Shown here: piece by piece, positions 7,524 to 16,100 of the stretch
How the letters are laid out: each line of letters begins with the position of its first letter
Numbering within the stretch: the stretch's first letter is position 1
DNA from: a bacterium
GTDB taxonomy: Bacteria > UBA9089 > UBA9088 > JAGUXG01
Reading direction: 5' to 3'
NCBI GenBank assembly: GCA_030018505.1
Contig: JASEHO010000004.1
Span: 1-28,367 of the forward strand
DNA length: 28,367 nucleotides
Notes under the pieces: model-generated
The model's database searches: none
Seen by the model: only the letters and a program-made list of their open reading frames with translations
Told to the model about the DNA's origin: nothing
Translations under genes and position numbers: made by a program

Positions 7524-8871
7524 GTAACCTCTCCTTCATTTTGATCACCTCTTTTTTGAACACCTCTCCCCTTTCTTTATAGCTGGTAAACTGATCAAAA
7601 CTTGAGCAAGCAGGGGATAATAGCACGATATCATCTGTTTCAGCCAAAGCATAGGCAAGGTTTACAGCTTGAGCCAAATCAGAGACCTTGCTGACTCCAA
7701 TAGCATCCCTGACCATAGAACCAATAATATCAGCCGCCTCTCCAAAGAGAATCAGAGCCTTGCATCTCTCCTTCAAATACGGAATAAGCATAGAATAGTC
7801 TTCACCCTTATCCTTGCCACCAGCAATAAGGATTATAGGCTTATTAAAGGAGACAAGAGCGGCTATTACTGAAGCGACATTGGTTGCCTTTGAATCATTT
7901 ATAAATCTTATAGAAGATATTACGGCAATCAATTCTATCCTGTGGGGAAGTGGCTTAAAGTTCCTTACCTCCTCCACAATAATATCAATATCTATTCCCA
8001 CGACAATTCCACAAAGAATGGCACAAAGCACATTTTCAAGGTTATGTTGACCTTTAAGCTGGAAATCATCAGTCTTTATTATCCTCTCTTCTTTACCTTT
8101 GAATCTTGCCACGATATACTCACCCCTTACAAAAATCCCCTCTTGTAAAATCTGCTTTTTTGAGAAGAAGTAAGGCTTAGCCTTGCCTTTTCTTCCTAAG
8201 TTCACCACCACATAGTCATCTGCATTTAGAACCATAACATCCTCTTTCTTCTGATTCTCAAATATCCTTGCCTTTGCCTTTATATAATCTTCTATCCTTA
8301 GATAGCGGTCTAAGTGGTCTGGCGCAAAGTTCAAAAACGCAGCTATATCTGGCCTGAACTCTATAATCTTCTCTAACTGAAAACTGCTCACTTCTAAGCA
8401 TATAATATCTTTCTCAAGGGTATCAGGAATAACCTCGCATAAAGGCAATCCAATATTTCCGCAAACCTTCACTGGCCTGCCAGAAAGAATCTTTCCTATT
8501 AAACTCACAGTTGTTGTCTTTCCATTTGTCCCGGTCAAGGCAATCAGTTTCTGTCCAGAGAGATATTGATAGCCAAGCTCAAGCTCGCTGATGACAGGAA
8601 TCCCTTTCTTTTCTGCCAAAAGCATAGGCTGTAGATCTGGAGGAATCCCTGGGCTGGCAACAATAAGATTGGAACCAGATATATCAATGGGTTCACCGCA
8701 TATTACCTTCACCCCATCTGGAAGCTGGGATATCTTTGAAAAAAGCCTCTCTTTTTCCAGCTCATCCCAAACAGTAACCTTAGCCCCTGCAGCATAAAGA
8801 AGCTTCGCTGAGGCAAGTCCTGAGACCCCAAGCCCAAGAACAGTAACCTTTTTGTTTTTTAGGTTTAACAT
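7489..8871 (-). CDS. murD: UDP-N-acetylmuramoylalanine--D-glutamate ligase
   Basis: Cytoplasmic ATP-dependent ligase adding D-Glu to UDP-MurNAc-L-Ala. The 460 residues show the three Mur domains: an N-terminal Rossmann-like UDP-binding domain (VLGLGVSGLASAK), a central ATPase domain with the P-loop GTNGKTTT at 114-121, and a C-terminal domain with a DKGEDYS-type segment. NFAPDHLDRY is the expected Mur ligase sequence containing the metal-binding histidine. AAGGATAT lies about 6 nt before the ATG. It lies between mraY and ftsW, the standard dcw order, but a MITE-like repeat separates it from mraY. Confidence 0.97.
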   Translation of the reverse strand: MLNLKNKKVTVLGLGVSGLASAKLLYAAGAKVTVWDELEKERLFSKISQLPDGVKVICGEPIDISGSNLIVASPGIPPDLQPMLLAEKKGIPVISELELGYQYLSGQKLIALTGTNGKTTTVSLIGKILSGRPVKVCGNIGLPLCEVIPDTLEKDIICLEVSSFQLEKIIEFRPDIAAFLNFAPDHLDRYLRIEDYIKAKARIFENQKKEDVMVLNADDYVVVNLGRKGKAKPYFFSKKQILQEGIFVRGEYIVARFKGKEERIIKTDDFQLKGQHNLENVLCAILCGIVVGIDIDIIVEEVRNFKPLPHRIELIAVISSIRFINDSKATNVASVIAALVSFNKPIILIAGGKDKGEDYSMLIPYLKERCKALILFGEAADIIGSMVRDAIGVSKVSDLAQAVNLAYALAETDDIVLLSPACSSFDQFTSYKERGEVFKKEVIKMKERLHGKESNHIYSS

Positions 8872-8892
8872 TTATATATCCTTAAAAATCTT

Positions 8893-9059
8893 GTAACACT
8901 TTAAGCCATTATGAAGATTCAATGTAAAATGTAAAATTAGCAATTAGCATCTTAAAATTATTCCTCTTCTTCAAAAGTTAATTGCTAATTGCTCATTGAT
9001 AATTTTGCAATGAATTCCATTTTTATCTTGTTGTTGCTTCACTCTCGGTAAACAGTTAC
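8893..9059 (+). repeat. MITE-like heptamer-core element, copy A
   Basis: This 167-bp element begins GTAACACTTTAAG and ends AACAGTTAC. Its core has AATGTAA, AATTAGC and, after a conserved 'attattcctcttcttcaaa' spacer, three AATTGCT/CATTGAT units. The AATTAGC and GCTAATT blocks face each other, so the core can fold into a hairpin. It occupies nearly the whole mraY-murD gap. Its last GTTAC provides the mraY stop codon (TAA on the minus strand at 9056-9058). Confidence 0.85.
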
Positions 9060-10141
9060 CTTAACTTTAATGTGCTCAGGCTGAGCAGAACAAATATTAT
9101 GGCAATTATCCAGAATCTGATCACAATCTTTGACTCAGACCATCCCTTTTTCTCAAAGTGGTGATGAAGGGGCGCCATAGCAAAGACCCTTTTCCCGAAT
9201 AGTTTGAATGAGAGAATCTGAATCAAACAAGAGCCTGCCTCAATGACAAATAAACCCCCAATGATAACTAAGGGAATCTCTTGCTTAATGACCAGAGCAA
9301 TCGTTCCTATGGCACCTCCTAAGCTAAGAGAGCCTGTATCTCCCAAAAAAATCTCAGCAGGGTGACTATTATACCATAAAAACCCCAAAGATGCACCAGC
9401 TAAAGCAGAGAGAAAGATAACAATCTCTCCTCCACCACTTATAAAATCTACCTTCAGATACGAAGAGAGCTTATAATGTCCAGCAACATAAGCCAATAAT
9501 ATGAGTCCAATCGTTACAAAGATACAACTGCCAATAGCCAGGCCATCAAGCCCATCCGTAAGATTGACGGCATTAGAAGCCGCAACAATTACCAAAATAG
9601 CAAAGGGAACATAGAAAAGCCCAAGGTCAAAGGATGCATCTTTTATAAAAGGGAGAACAATAACTGTATGATTGGCAGTCAGCGGACAAAGATAAAGATA
9701 CAGACCAACTGCTGTGCCTATCAAGATCTCTCCAAAAAGTTTATGCCTTATAGCCAGCCCCTTTCCCTTTTTTTGCTTAATAGCGTCATCAATAAACCCT
9801 AAGATGCCAAAGGCAGTTGTGGCTAAAACTATTATCACTAAAGGTGGTGTAGCCCTTGCCCAAAGCAAAACAGAGAGGAGAAGAGAGGCTAAAATTATTA
9901 TTCCACCCATAGTTGGTGTCCCTTCTTTATGGAGATGGCCTTCTAAGTATTCAGCCTTTACCTTTTCGCAGACTCCAGTTGCTTTCAACCGCCTTATAAT
10001 AAAGGGTGCCAGGATAAAACAGATGATGAGCGAAAAGATAGCTGCATACGCCGCCCTAAAGGTGATATACTTGAATACCCTGAGAAAGGAAAAGATTGTC
10101 CCCTCAGCAAAAAGATGTTCATAAAAAATCCAGTAAAACAT
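9056..10141 (-). CDS. mraY: Phospho-N-acetylmuramoyl-pentapeptide transferase
   Basis: Integral membrane enzyme that transfers phospho-MurNAc-pentapeptide from UDP to undecaprenyl phosphate, forming lipid I. The 361 residues have about ten transmembrane segments. HKEGTPTMGG follows the first cytoplasmic loop, NLTDGLDGLA lies at about 189-199, FLGDTGSLSLGG at about 264-275 and APLHHHFEKKGW at about 320-331; these carry the conserved Asp and His residues of the active site. The stop codon is formed by the terminal bases of repeat copy A. murF, normally directly upstream, is missing; the 109-base gap to murE holds a hairpin repeat instead. Confidence 0.97.
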   Translation of the reverse strand: MFYWIFYEHLFAEGTIFSFLRVFKYITFRAAYAAIFSLIICFILAPFIIRRLKATGVCEKVKAEYLEGHLHKEGTPTMGGIIILASLLLSVLLWARATPPLVIIVLATTAFGILGFIDDAIKQKKGKGLAIRHKLFGEILIGTAVGLYLYLCPLTANHTVIVLPFIKDASFDLGLFYVPFAILVIVAASNAVNLTDGLDGLAIGSCIFVTIGLILLAYVAGHYKLSSYLKVDFISGGGEIVIFLSALAGASLGFLWYNSHPAEIFLGDTGSLSLGGAIGTIALVIKQEIPLVIIGGLFVIEAGSCLIQILSFKLFGKRVFAMAPLHHHFEKKGWSESKIVIRFWIIAIIFVLLSLSTLKLR

Positions 10142-10186
10142 ATTTTTATACTATTTTTGAACCGTTTGGCCTATCCATAAAACTTC

Positions 10187-10246
10187 ATTGCAAATTGCAA
10201 ATTTAGCATTTAGCATTTTAATTTGAAATGCTAAATTTGAAATGAA
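10187..10246. repeat. Heptamer hairpin in the murE-mraY gap
   Basis: Units TTGCAAA, TTTAGCA, TTGAAAT and GCTAAAT follow each other with period 7. A perfect 14-bp inverted repeat (CAAATTTAGCATTT and its complement) with a short AT loop makes a strong hairpin. The same AATGCTAAATTT word appears upstream of panB. It sits where murF would be expected. Confidence 0.75.
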
Positions 10247-10250
10247 TTTA

Positions 10251-11672
10251 TCATATCACCTTTTCGGACACTATCTGAACGGTTGCCAATTTTCTAAGTG
10301 CTTCTTCTTTATCGCTAAACTCTATGTGCTTATCCCCAATTATTTGATACCCTTCATGCCCTTTTCCAGCAATAAGGACAAGGTCATCTGGCCCGGCTAA
10401 GGATATAGCCTTTTCTATTGCCTCGCTTCTATCGGATATTCTCAAATGCTTCTTCTTCATTCCCTTTTCTATCTCATCCAATATCTTCTCTGGGTCTTCA
10501 TATCTCGGATTATCAGATGTTAGGATAACTACATCAGCCAACTCTTCTGCTATTCTTCCCATCTGTGGTCTCTTCTGTCTATCCCTGTCTCCACCACAGC
10601 CGAATAAGAGAATCACCCTTTTTGGCTTAATCTGCCAGCAAGCCTTGAGCGTTACAGATAGACCCTGTGGTGTATGAGCATAATCTATAATAACCTTTGG
10701 CGAATGAGATATTATCTCAAACCTTCCTTTTGGAGGAGAAAAGTCCTTTAGTGCCTCTTTGATTGCCTTAATGGGTATTCCATAATAATGGCTTGCCGCA
10801 ATAGAGCCTAACATATTGTAAAGATTATGTATTCCAAATAACCTGCTCTTTATTCTTTCTCCGTAAATCAAGAAGGCTATTCCAGTTTCTGTCTCCTCTA
10901 CTGTCTCTGGCCTTAATTCTCCCTGCTTTATTCCAAACTTAATTACCTTAGCCTTTGTTCCTTCTATTATTTTGGTAGAGCTTGGGTCATCGGCATTAAC
11001 AAAGGCATAGGAATCAGGGCATAAAGACAAAAACAGCTCTCTCTTTGCCTCAAGATATGCCTCTTTTGTCTTATGATAGTCAAGATGGTCAGAGGAGAGG
11101 TTTGTAAATATACCTCCCCAAAATTTCATTCCATAGACCCTGTCCTGAGAAAGGCTATGAGAAGATACCTCCATCACGCAAGCCTCAGAGCCACTATCTT
11201 TTGCCTCTTTCAGAAGGGATTGAAGCTCTATAGGAGAGGGCGTTGTCTGGGTTGCTGGAGTCTCTCGGTCTCCAATTCTATGGCCTATGGTGGAAAGCCT
11301 TGATATTGGAATCCCTGCCCTTTCAAATATTTTTTCTATTAAAAAGGCTGTTGTTGTCTTTCCGTCTGTTCCGGTTATGCCAATAATCTTTAGGCTATGC
11401 TCCCCAAAAAACCTTTGAGCCACCAAAGACAAAGCCTTTCTTCCATCTTCTACCTTGATTGTCCCCTCTAAGTCCTCTTCCTCTACTATAAATGCAACCG
11501 CACCTTTATTTTTTGCCTCCTGGATAAATCTATGGCCATTAACACAAACCCCTTTTATGGCAAAAAACAGGGTATTTGGCTCTACCTTCCTTGAGTCATC
11601 GCTGATATGCTCTATCTCTTTATCTTCTTGAGCCTTAATACCAAGAGGTTCTAATAGTTGGGATAACTTCAT
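10251..11672 (-). CDS. murE: UDP-MurNAc-L-Ala-D-Glu:meso-diaminopimelate ligase
   Basis: Adds the third peptide residue to the peptidoglycan precursor in the cytoplasm. The ATP loop GTDGKTTT lies at about 101-108. The DNPR motif at about 385-388, inside DNPRYEDP, is the known selector for meso-diaminopimelate rather than lysine. GKGHEGYQ near the C-terminus is also typical. The ATG at 11672 (MKLSQLLEPLG) is preferred, giving 473 residues. The frame stays open for 16 more codons, but those are made of a GACTGGT heptamer tract and a repeat edge and do not look like MurE. No Shine-Dalgarno sequence is visible before the chosen ATG, so the transcript may have a short leader or the gene may be read through from ftsL. 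Confidence 0.95.
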   Translation of the reverse strand: MKLSQLLEPLGIKAQEDKEIEHISDDSRKVEPNTLFFAIKGVCVNGHRFIQEAKNKGAVAFIVEEEDLEGTIKVEDGRKALSLVAQRFFGEHSLKIIGITGTDGKTTTAFLIEKIFERAGIPISRLSTIGHRIGDRETPATQTTPSPIELQSLLKEAKDSGSEACVMEVSSHSLSQDRVYGMKFWGGIFTNLSSDHLDYHKTKEAYLEAKRELFLSLCPDSYAFVNADDPSSTKIIEGTKAKVIKFGIKQGELRPETVEETETGIAFLIYGERIKSRLFGIHNLYNMLGSIAASHYYGIPIKAIKEALKDFSPPKGRFEIISHSPKVIIDYAHTPQGLSVTLKACWQIKPKRVILLFGCGGDRDRQKRPQMGRIAEELADVVILTSDNPRYEDPEKILDEIEKGMKKKHLRISDRSEAIEKAISLAGPDDLVLIAGKGHEGYQIIGDKHIEFSDKEEALRKLATVQIVSEKVI

Positions 11673-11703
11673 TTTTGTAACACTATCTAAAGTAATCACA
11701 GTG

Positions 11704-11720
11704 CACCAGTCACCAGTCAA
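11704..11720. repeat. CACCAGT heptamer pair upstream of murE
   Basis: Two exact CACCAGT units followed by CAAATTT. They lie between a GTAACACT motif (11676) that touches the murE start and the left edge of repeat copy B (11725). In one frame they would code for an unlikely N-terminal extension of MurE. Confidence 0.6.
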
Positions 11721-11724
11721 ATTT

Positions 11725-11913
11725 GTAACTATTTAGCCAAGTGAAGCAACAACCAGGTAAAAAAGGAATTCATTGCAAAATTATCAATTAGCAATTATCA
11801 ATTAGCAATTATCAATTAACTTTTGAAGAAGAGGAATAATTTTAAGATGCTAATTGCTAATTTTACATTTTACATTGAACTTTACCCTTTACTTCAGATG
11901 GGTAAAGTGTTAC
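11725..11913 (-). repeat. MITE-like heptamer-core element, copy B (inverted)
   Basis: A 189-bp copy inverted relative to copy A. Read on the minus strand it starts GTAACACTTTACC and ends AAATAGTTAC. It shares the AATGTAA, AATTAGC and 'attattcctcttcttcaaa' blocks with copy A but has five AATTGAT/AATTGCT units instead of three, a difference of exactly 14 bp. It fills most of the 272-base gap between ftsL and murE, where ftsI is normally found. Copies A and B thus bracket murE-mraY as inverted repeats. Confidence 0.85.
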
Positions 11914-11944
11914 TATAATTCTTACTGCTCCCTACTTATTTTGC

Positions 11945-12298
11945 CTATGCCTTTTTCCCAAAGATAAAAGCCAGCATCCCAGAGGACATGGTCTTCTCTT
12001 CTATCTTTTCCTCTGCTTCAGGCTTTGGTTTACAAAGAACAGTAAACTGGTGAAGACCTGCTTCAATAAAGCCTGAACCTTTACCTACATTTTCAATCCG
12101 CTCAGGATTCTTGAGTTTGGCAATCTCTATATAAAGATCCCTTCTCATCACATCCTCTATCCTTGCTTTCTCCTCAAGCTCTGCTATTTCATACCGCAGA
12201 GATAAGGTCTGTTTCTGGTAAAAAGCCAACACAAATAACCAGATAAGAACACCCAAACCCCTAACTATCAAAAACCCTCTTCTTTTTCTAATATTCAT
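11945..12298 (-). CDS. ftsL: FtsL-like cell division protein
   Basis: Small bitopic protein of 117 residues: a basic N-terminus (MNIRKRRG), one transmembrane helix at about 10-27, then a heptad-rich coiled-coil segment (about 30-65) ending in AKLKNPERIE, the pattern seen in FtsL, and a variable acidic tail. In E. coli FtsL acts with FtsB and FtsQ to activate FtsWI at the septum. Primary sequence is poorly conserved in this family, so the call rests on length, topology and position. The ATG overlaps the rsmH stop by 4 nt, showing coupling. The C-terminal tail (KPKPEAEEKIEEK and beyond) is longer than usual and contains a second weakly hydrophobic patch. Confidence 0.75.
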   Translation of the reverse strand: MNIRKRRGFLIVRGLGVLIWLFVLAFYQKQTLSLRYEIAELEEKARIEDVMRRDLYIEIAKLKNPERIENVGKGSGFIEAGLHQFTVLCKPKPEAEEKIEEKTMSSGMLAFIFGKKA

Positions 12299-13152
12299 AC
12301 CTTTTCACCTCCTCTAAACTTTGCACTTCTTGCCCTTGGATTTTCTTCTATTTCTTCTGGTGTAGGTCTCAAGGGCTTTTTGGTTAATATCTTAAACACC
12401 TCCTCTTTTTGCCACTGCTTAAATTTTCTCTTTACAATCCTATCCTCCAATGAATGAAAAGAGATGACCACAATCCTTCCATAGCTTGCTAAATGCGGAA
12501 AGATGCTATCAAGGGATTCTGTCAAGGCAGAAAGCTCATCATTTACTGCAATCCTTAACGCTTGAAATGTCCGTGTAGCTGGATGTATCTTCCCTCGCTT
12601 GCCTATTGCCCTCGCCACAAGGCTTGCCAACCCTGTTGTTGTTCTAATTGGCCTATTCTTCACAATCTCTCTGGCTATTCTTCTACTCATTCTCTCTTCA
12701 CCATACTCTTTAAGGATTCTTGCCAACTCCTCTTCTCTCCCCCTATTTATTATATCGGCACATTTAGTGGTTTTACTTAAATCCATTCTCATATCCAAGG
12801 GGCCCTCTCTCTGAAAACTAAAACCCCTTGCATCTTTCTCAATCTGATATGAAGATAAGCCAAGGTCATATAATGCTCCAAAAACCTTCTTTATTTTGTG
12901 CTTTTTTATTACCTCGCCTACCTCTATAAAATTCCTCTTCTCAAAGACTATCCGCTTGTGATAATCACTTAAACTTTTCTTTGCTAAATCTAAAACCTCT
13001 TCATCCTGGTCAATCCCCAAAACCTTTCCTCCTCTTTTTAGTATTTCCAGAGAATGACCACCAGCACCCAGAGTGCAATCTACATACCATTTGCCTTTCT
13101 GAACATTTAGGTATTCAATTGCCTCCTCTACCATAACAGGAAGATGAATCAT
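12295..13152 (-). CDS. rsmH: 16S rRNA (cytosine(1402)-N(4))-methyltransferase
   Basis: SAM-dependent methyltransferase (formerly MraW) that N4-methylates C1402 in the decoding centre of 16S rRNA. At 285 residues it is slightly shorter than most. The SAM-binding DCTLGAGGHS lies at 25-34; GLSSYQIEKDARGFSF, DMRMD, QALRIAVNDEL and ISFHSLEDRIVKRKF are all strongly conserved family segments. The ATG lies one base after the stop codon of the giant surface-protein gene and has no independent Shine-Dalgarno sequence, so translation appears coupled to it. Normally this gene follows mraZ directly; here 10 kb of other genes intervene. Confidence 0.97.
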   Translation of the reverse strand: MIHLPVMVEEAIEYLNVQKGKWYVDCTLGAGGHSLEILKRGGKVLGIDQDEEVLDLAKKSLSDYHKRIVFEKRNFIEVGEVIKKHKIKKVFGALYDLGLSSYQIEKDARGFSFQREGPLDMRMDLSKTTKCADIINRGREEELARILKEYGEERMSRRIAREIVKNRPIRTTTGLASLVARAIGKRGKIHPATRTFQALRIAVNDELSALTESLDSIFPHLASYGRIVVISFHSLEDRIVKRKFKQWQKEEVFKILTKKPLRPTPEEIEENPRARSAKFRGGEKV

Positions 13153-13153
13153 C

Positions 13154-16100
13154 TTATCTTTTTATCACCAAAGCCTTTACATTGGAAAACTCCCCAGCCT
13201 TCAGCTTGTAGAAATATAGCCCTGATGAAACCTTCTGTCCCTGATCATTCTTCATATCCCAGAATATGGCTCTTCCCTCTTTAGCTTCAGTATATGATCC
13301 AGCCTTCTTTGGGCCAGCATTAATCTCTCTTACCTTCTGCCCCACAATGTTGTAGATATTCACTATACACTCATCACTATCCACTCTTAACTGAAATGGG
13401 ATATAGCATCCATTATTTGCTGGGTTGGGAAAGGATTGAAGGAGTTGATGAGTTGTAGGAATAATCTCTTCTTCATCTATCTGGCTCTCAGGTGCTGTTA
13501 ATAATCTGGTCAATCTTTCTTGGATAACGACAAAATTGACCTCTGTTCCTTCATTTACCCTTATTATCGCACCTGTTGTAGAAGACGAAATATAGCCTTC
13601 TTTTTGGGCAGTCAGAGTGTATGTTCCAGCAGGGAGATAGGGAAGTGTATAGGTGCCAGAAGAGGTAGTCGTTGTAGTCTGGGTCTTTCCTGTAGTCTCA
13701 TCCCTGGCAGTGATTAAGGCATCTGTTATCGGTATTCTATTCTGCCATAGATTTACAGGGTTATAGAATACCCTTGGCGTGCCATTTAAGGTAGCAGACT
13801 TGGCTATTATGCTACCCTTTATCTTTACATTGCCTAAAAGCTCTATCTGGCCATTGGTGTAGATTAGACCTTTGAAATCTACTGTGCCTCCTAATTTTAG
13901 CTCTAATTTTTCCGTATCTTGTGTCCAGAGAATGAGAGTGCCTTCGCCTTTACTATTGCCAGAGAATTTCAACTCACCACCTTCTTTTGATAGCTCTACT
14001 ACTGTTACCTGATCCTTACCTTGGGGTAGATTCACACCAGTTAAAGAGGTATAGTATCTATTTTGCTCCTTAGCTATCTGGCGATAATACTGCCAATCTA
14101 TTGTTGGAAATGGGATGTCACCTGAATAATTAAGGTTTGCCTGTCCTGGGATAAGTCCGATAATAGGGCTATCATTAACATACTTTGGCTCTACTATCCG
14201 ATGCTTTTTATTGTTTATTGTTGCCTTTGTATTGGAATGGACAGAGCCACCAAGAACAAAGGTATAAGAATTCCCTCCTCCACCCAAATAAGTTTGCTCT
14301 TTCTCTGTATAGATAGCAAAGTCTAATGCCCTTGAGTAAGCATAGCCCTCTACCTTGCCATAAAGAAAGCCAAAGGGAAGAACCCTGAATGTATCAGAGT
14401 CTAAGGATTTTGTGCCTGCTTGTAATATGGCCAGATAGATCTTTGGTTCTTTTAGGAAGAGATTGTCCCAGACTATTGTGTTTGTGTAAGAAGCACCTGA
14501 GGTTATGGTGGCAACATCAGTTAGGGTATGCTTTAATTCACCTGTATCTGGGTCTATAATCAGAATATTGAGAGGGAGATTGATAAGGTCAGTGTTGCCT
14601 GTGTTGGTTACAACATAATTGAAGGTCAGGCTTCCATAAGTCTTTACCTCATAGGGGGTAACATCAATATCCCCAGAGATTCCAGCTAAATCAGAGAGAA
14701 TAGCAAAGGTGCAGGTAGCCACAGATAAAGCCTCTGTGCCATAAAATACAGTCTGAGTGATTGTATATTTTCCTGGTGTATGTGTGCCGGTGTTCCAGTA
14801 AGAGTTAGAAGACCATAAGGATTTGGGAAAGAGGGCTGGAATCTCTTTGTCTATTATCTCTCCATCAATCTCTATTCTTAATGGAAGATTGTAAAGAATG
14901 ATGCCTGGCAAGAGGCTCTTTGCTTTGGAGATGATGGTAACATGCTCATTAGCAGAATAGAAGAGCTTATCAGTTGCTACAGAAGAAAAGATAAGGGGTT
15001 TGGGATAGACTGTAGCTGTTGCTACATCATAATCACTGCCATCATACACGCAAAGGGTAACTGTTTGCTCTATCTTCTCTGAGTAGGTATGGGTTGCTAT
15101 TTTCTCTGGACTAAAGGGTGTATCGTATATTCCATCTGAGGTAAAATCCCAACGATAGAGCAAAGGGTCATAATCTGGGTCAGATGATGCAGAGCCATCA
15201 AACCTAACCCTACCATCAGGTGCCATTAGATAAGGACCACCTGCATCTGCAGTAGGATAGCGGTTTTCAATATTAATAACTGCATTATCGCAATCTGTCT
15301 CATTAAAATTGTTGATAACCTTGAGACTTACAGGATATATTCCAGATGCTGATATCTTCCATTCTACCTTCTCTGTGCTTGCATCATCATACTTACCATC
15401 ATTATCAAGGTCCCAGAGCCAACCAGTGATATAGCCATGCCAGGGATGGCCGGGGGAGGGATACATCTTGCCATTTGGGTCATATGACCTTGAGCCATCT
15501 AAGATAAGGGTTGTATTCTTTGTGCCTTGATATGGACCACCAGCATCTGCAACAGGTGGCCAGGGTGGAGGGGTTATATGGACTATGCATTCATCGGTAT
15601 CAGTAAGAGGAGGGATATTATCATCTGATACCCTTAATCTTACCTGATAATCCCTGGCTGTCTTTGCCCAATCTATCTTATCTGGGACAGTGGTTGGACT
15701 GCCATTAAGATCATATGCAGGGTATGTGTATGTCGCATAAGGTTCAGAACTACTTATATCATATACCCCATCAGACTCAAAGTCCCATTCATAGATGACT
15801 ATCTTTTTAGTTGGGTCGCGATGATAGGAGTTATTGCCATTAAATCTTACAGTGATTAGTGGTGGATGATTGTCAATATCTGCTCCTGCATCAGCAACTG
15901 GTGGTGGTGTAACTGGTGTTGGCACCAAAATAGCTATTGCCCAAGCAGTAGCAAGTATTGGTTTGACCTCTCTTTCTCCTAACCATGAGGTGTCTACTAC
16001 ATATCCATCTCCATACTTGTTCTGCTCATCTATGATGTAGCGAGCATACTCTGAATACCAGTTGTGGCTTCTAATCACCTCTACATCAGGGTCTGGAATA

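Noticed and set aside
11673..11720. 16-residue N-terminal extension of MurE
   Set aside because: It is encoded by CACCAGT heptamers and a repeat edge and does not resemble MurE.
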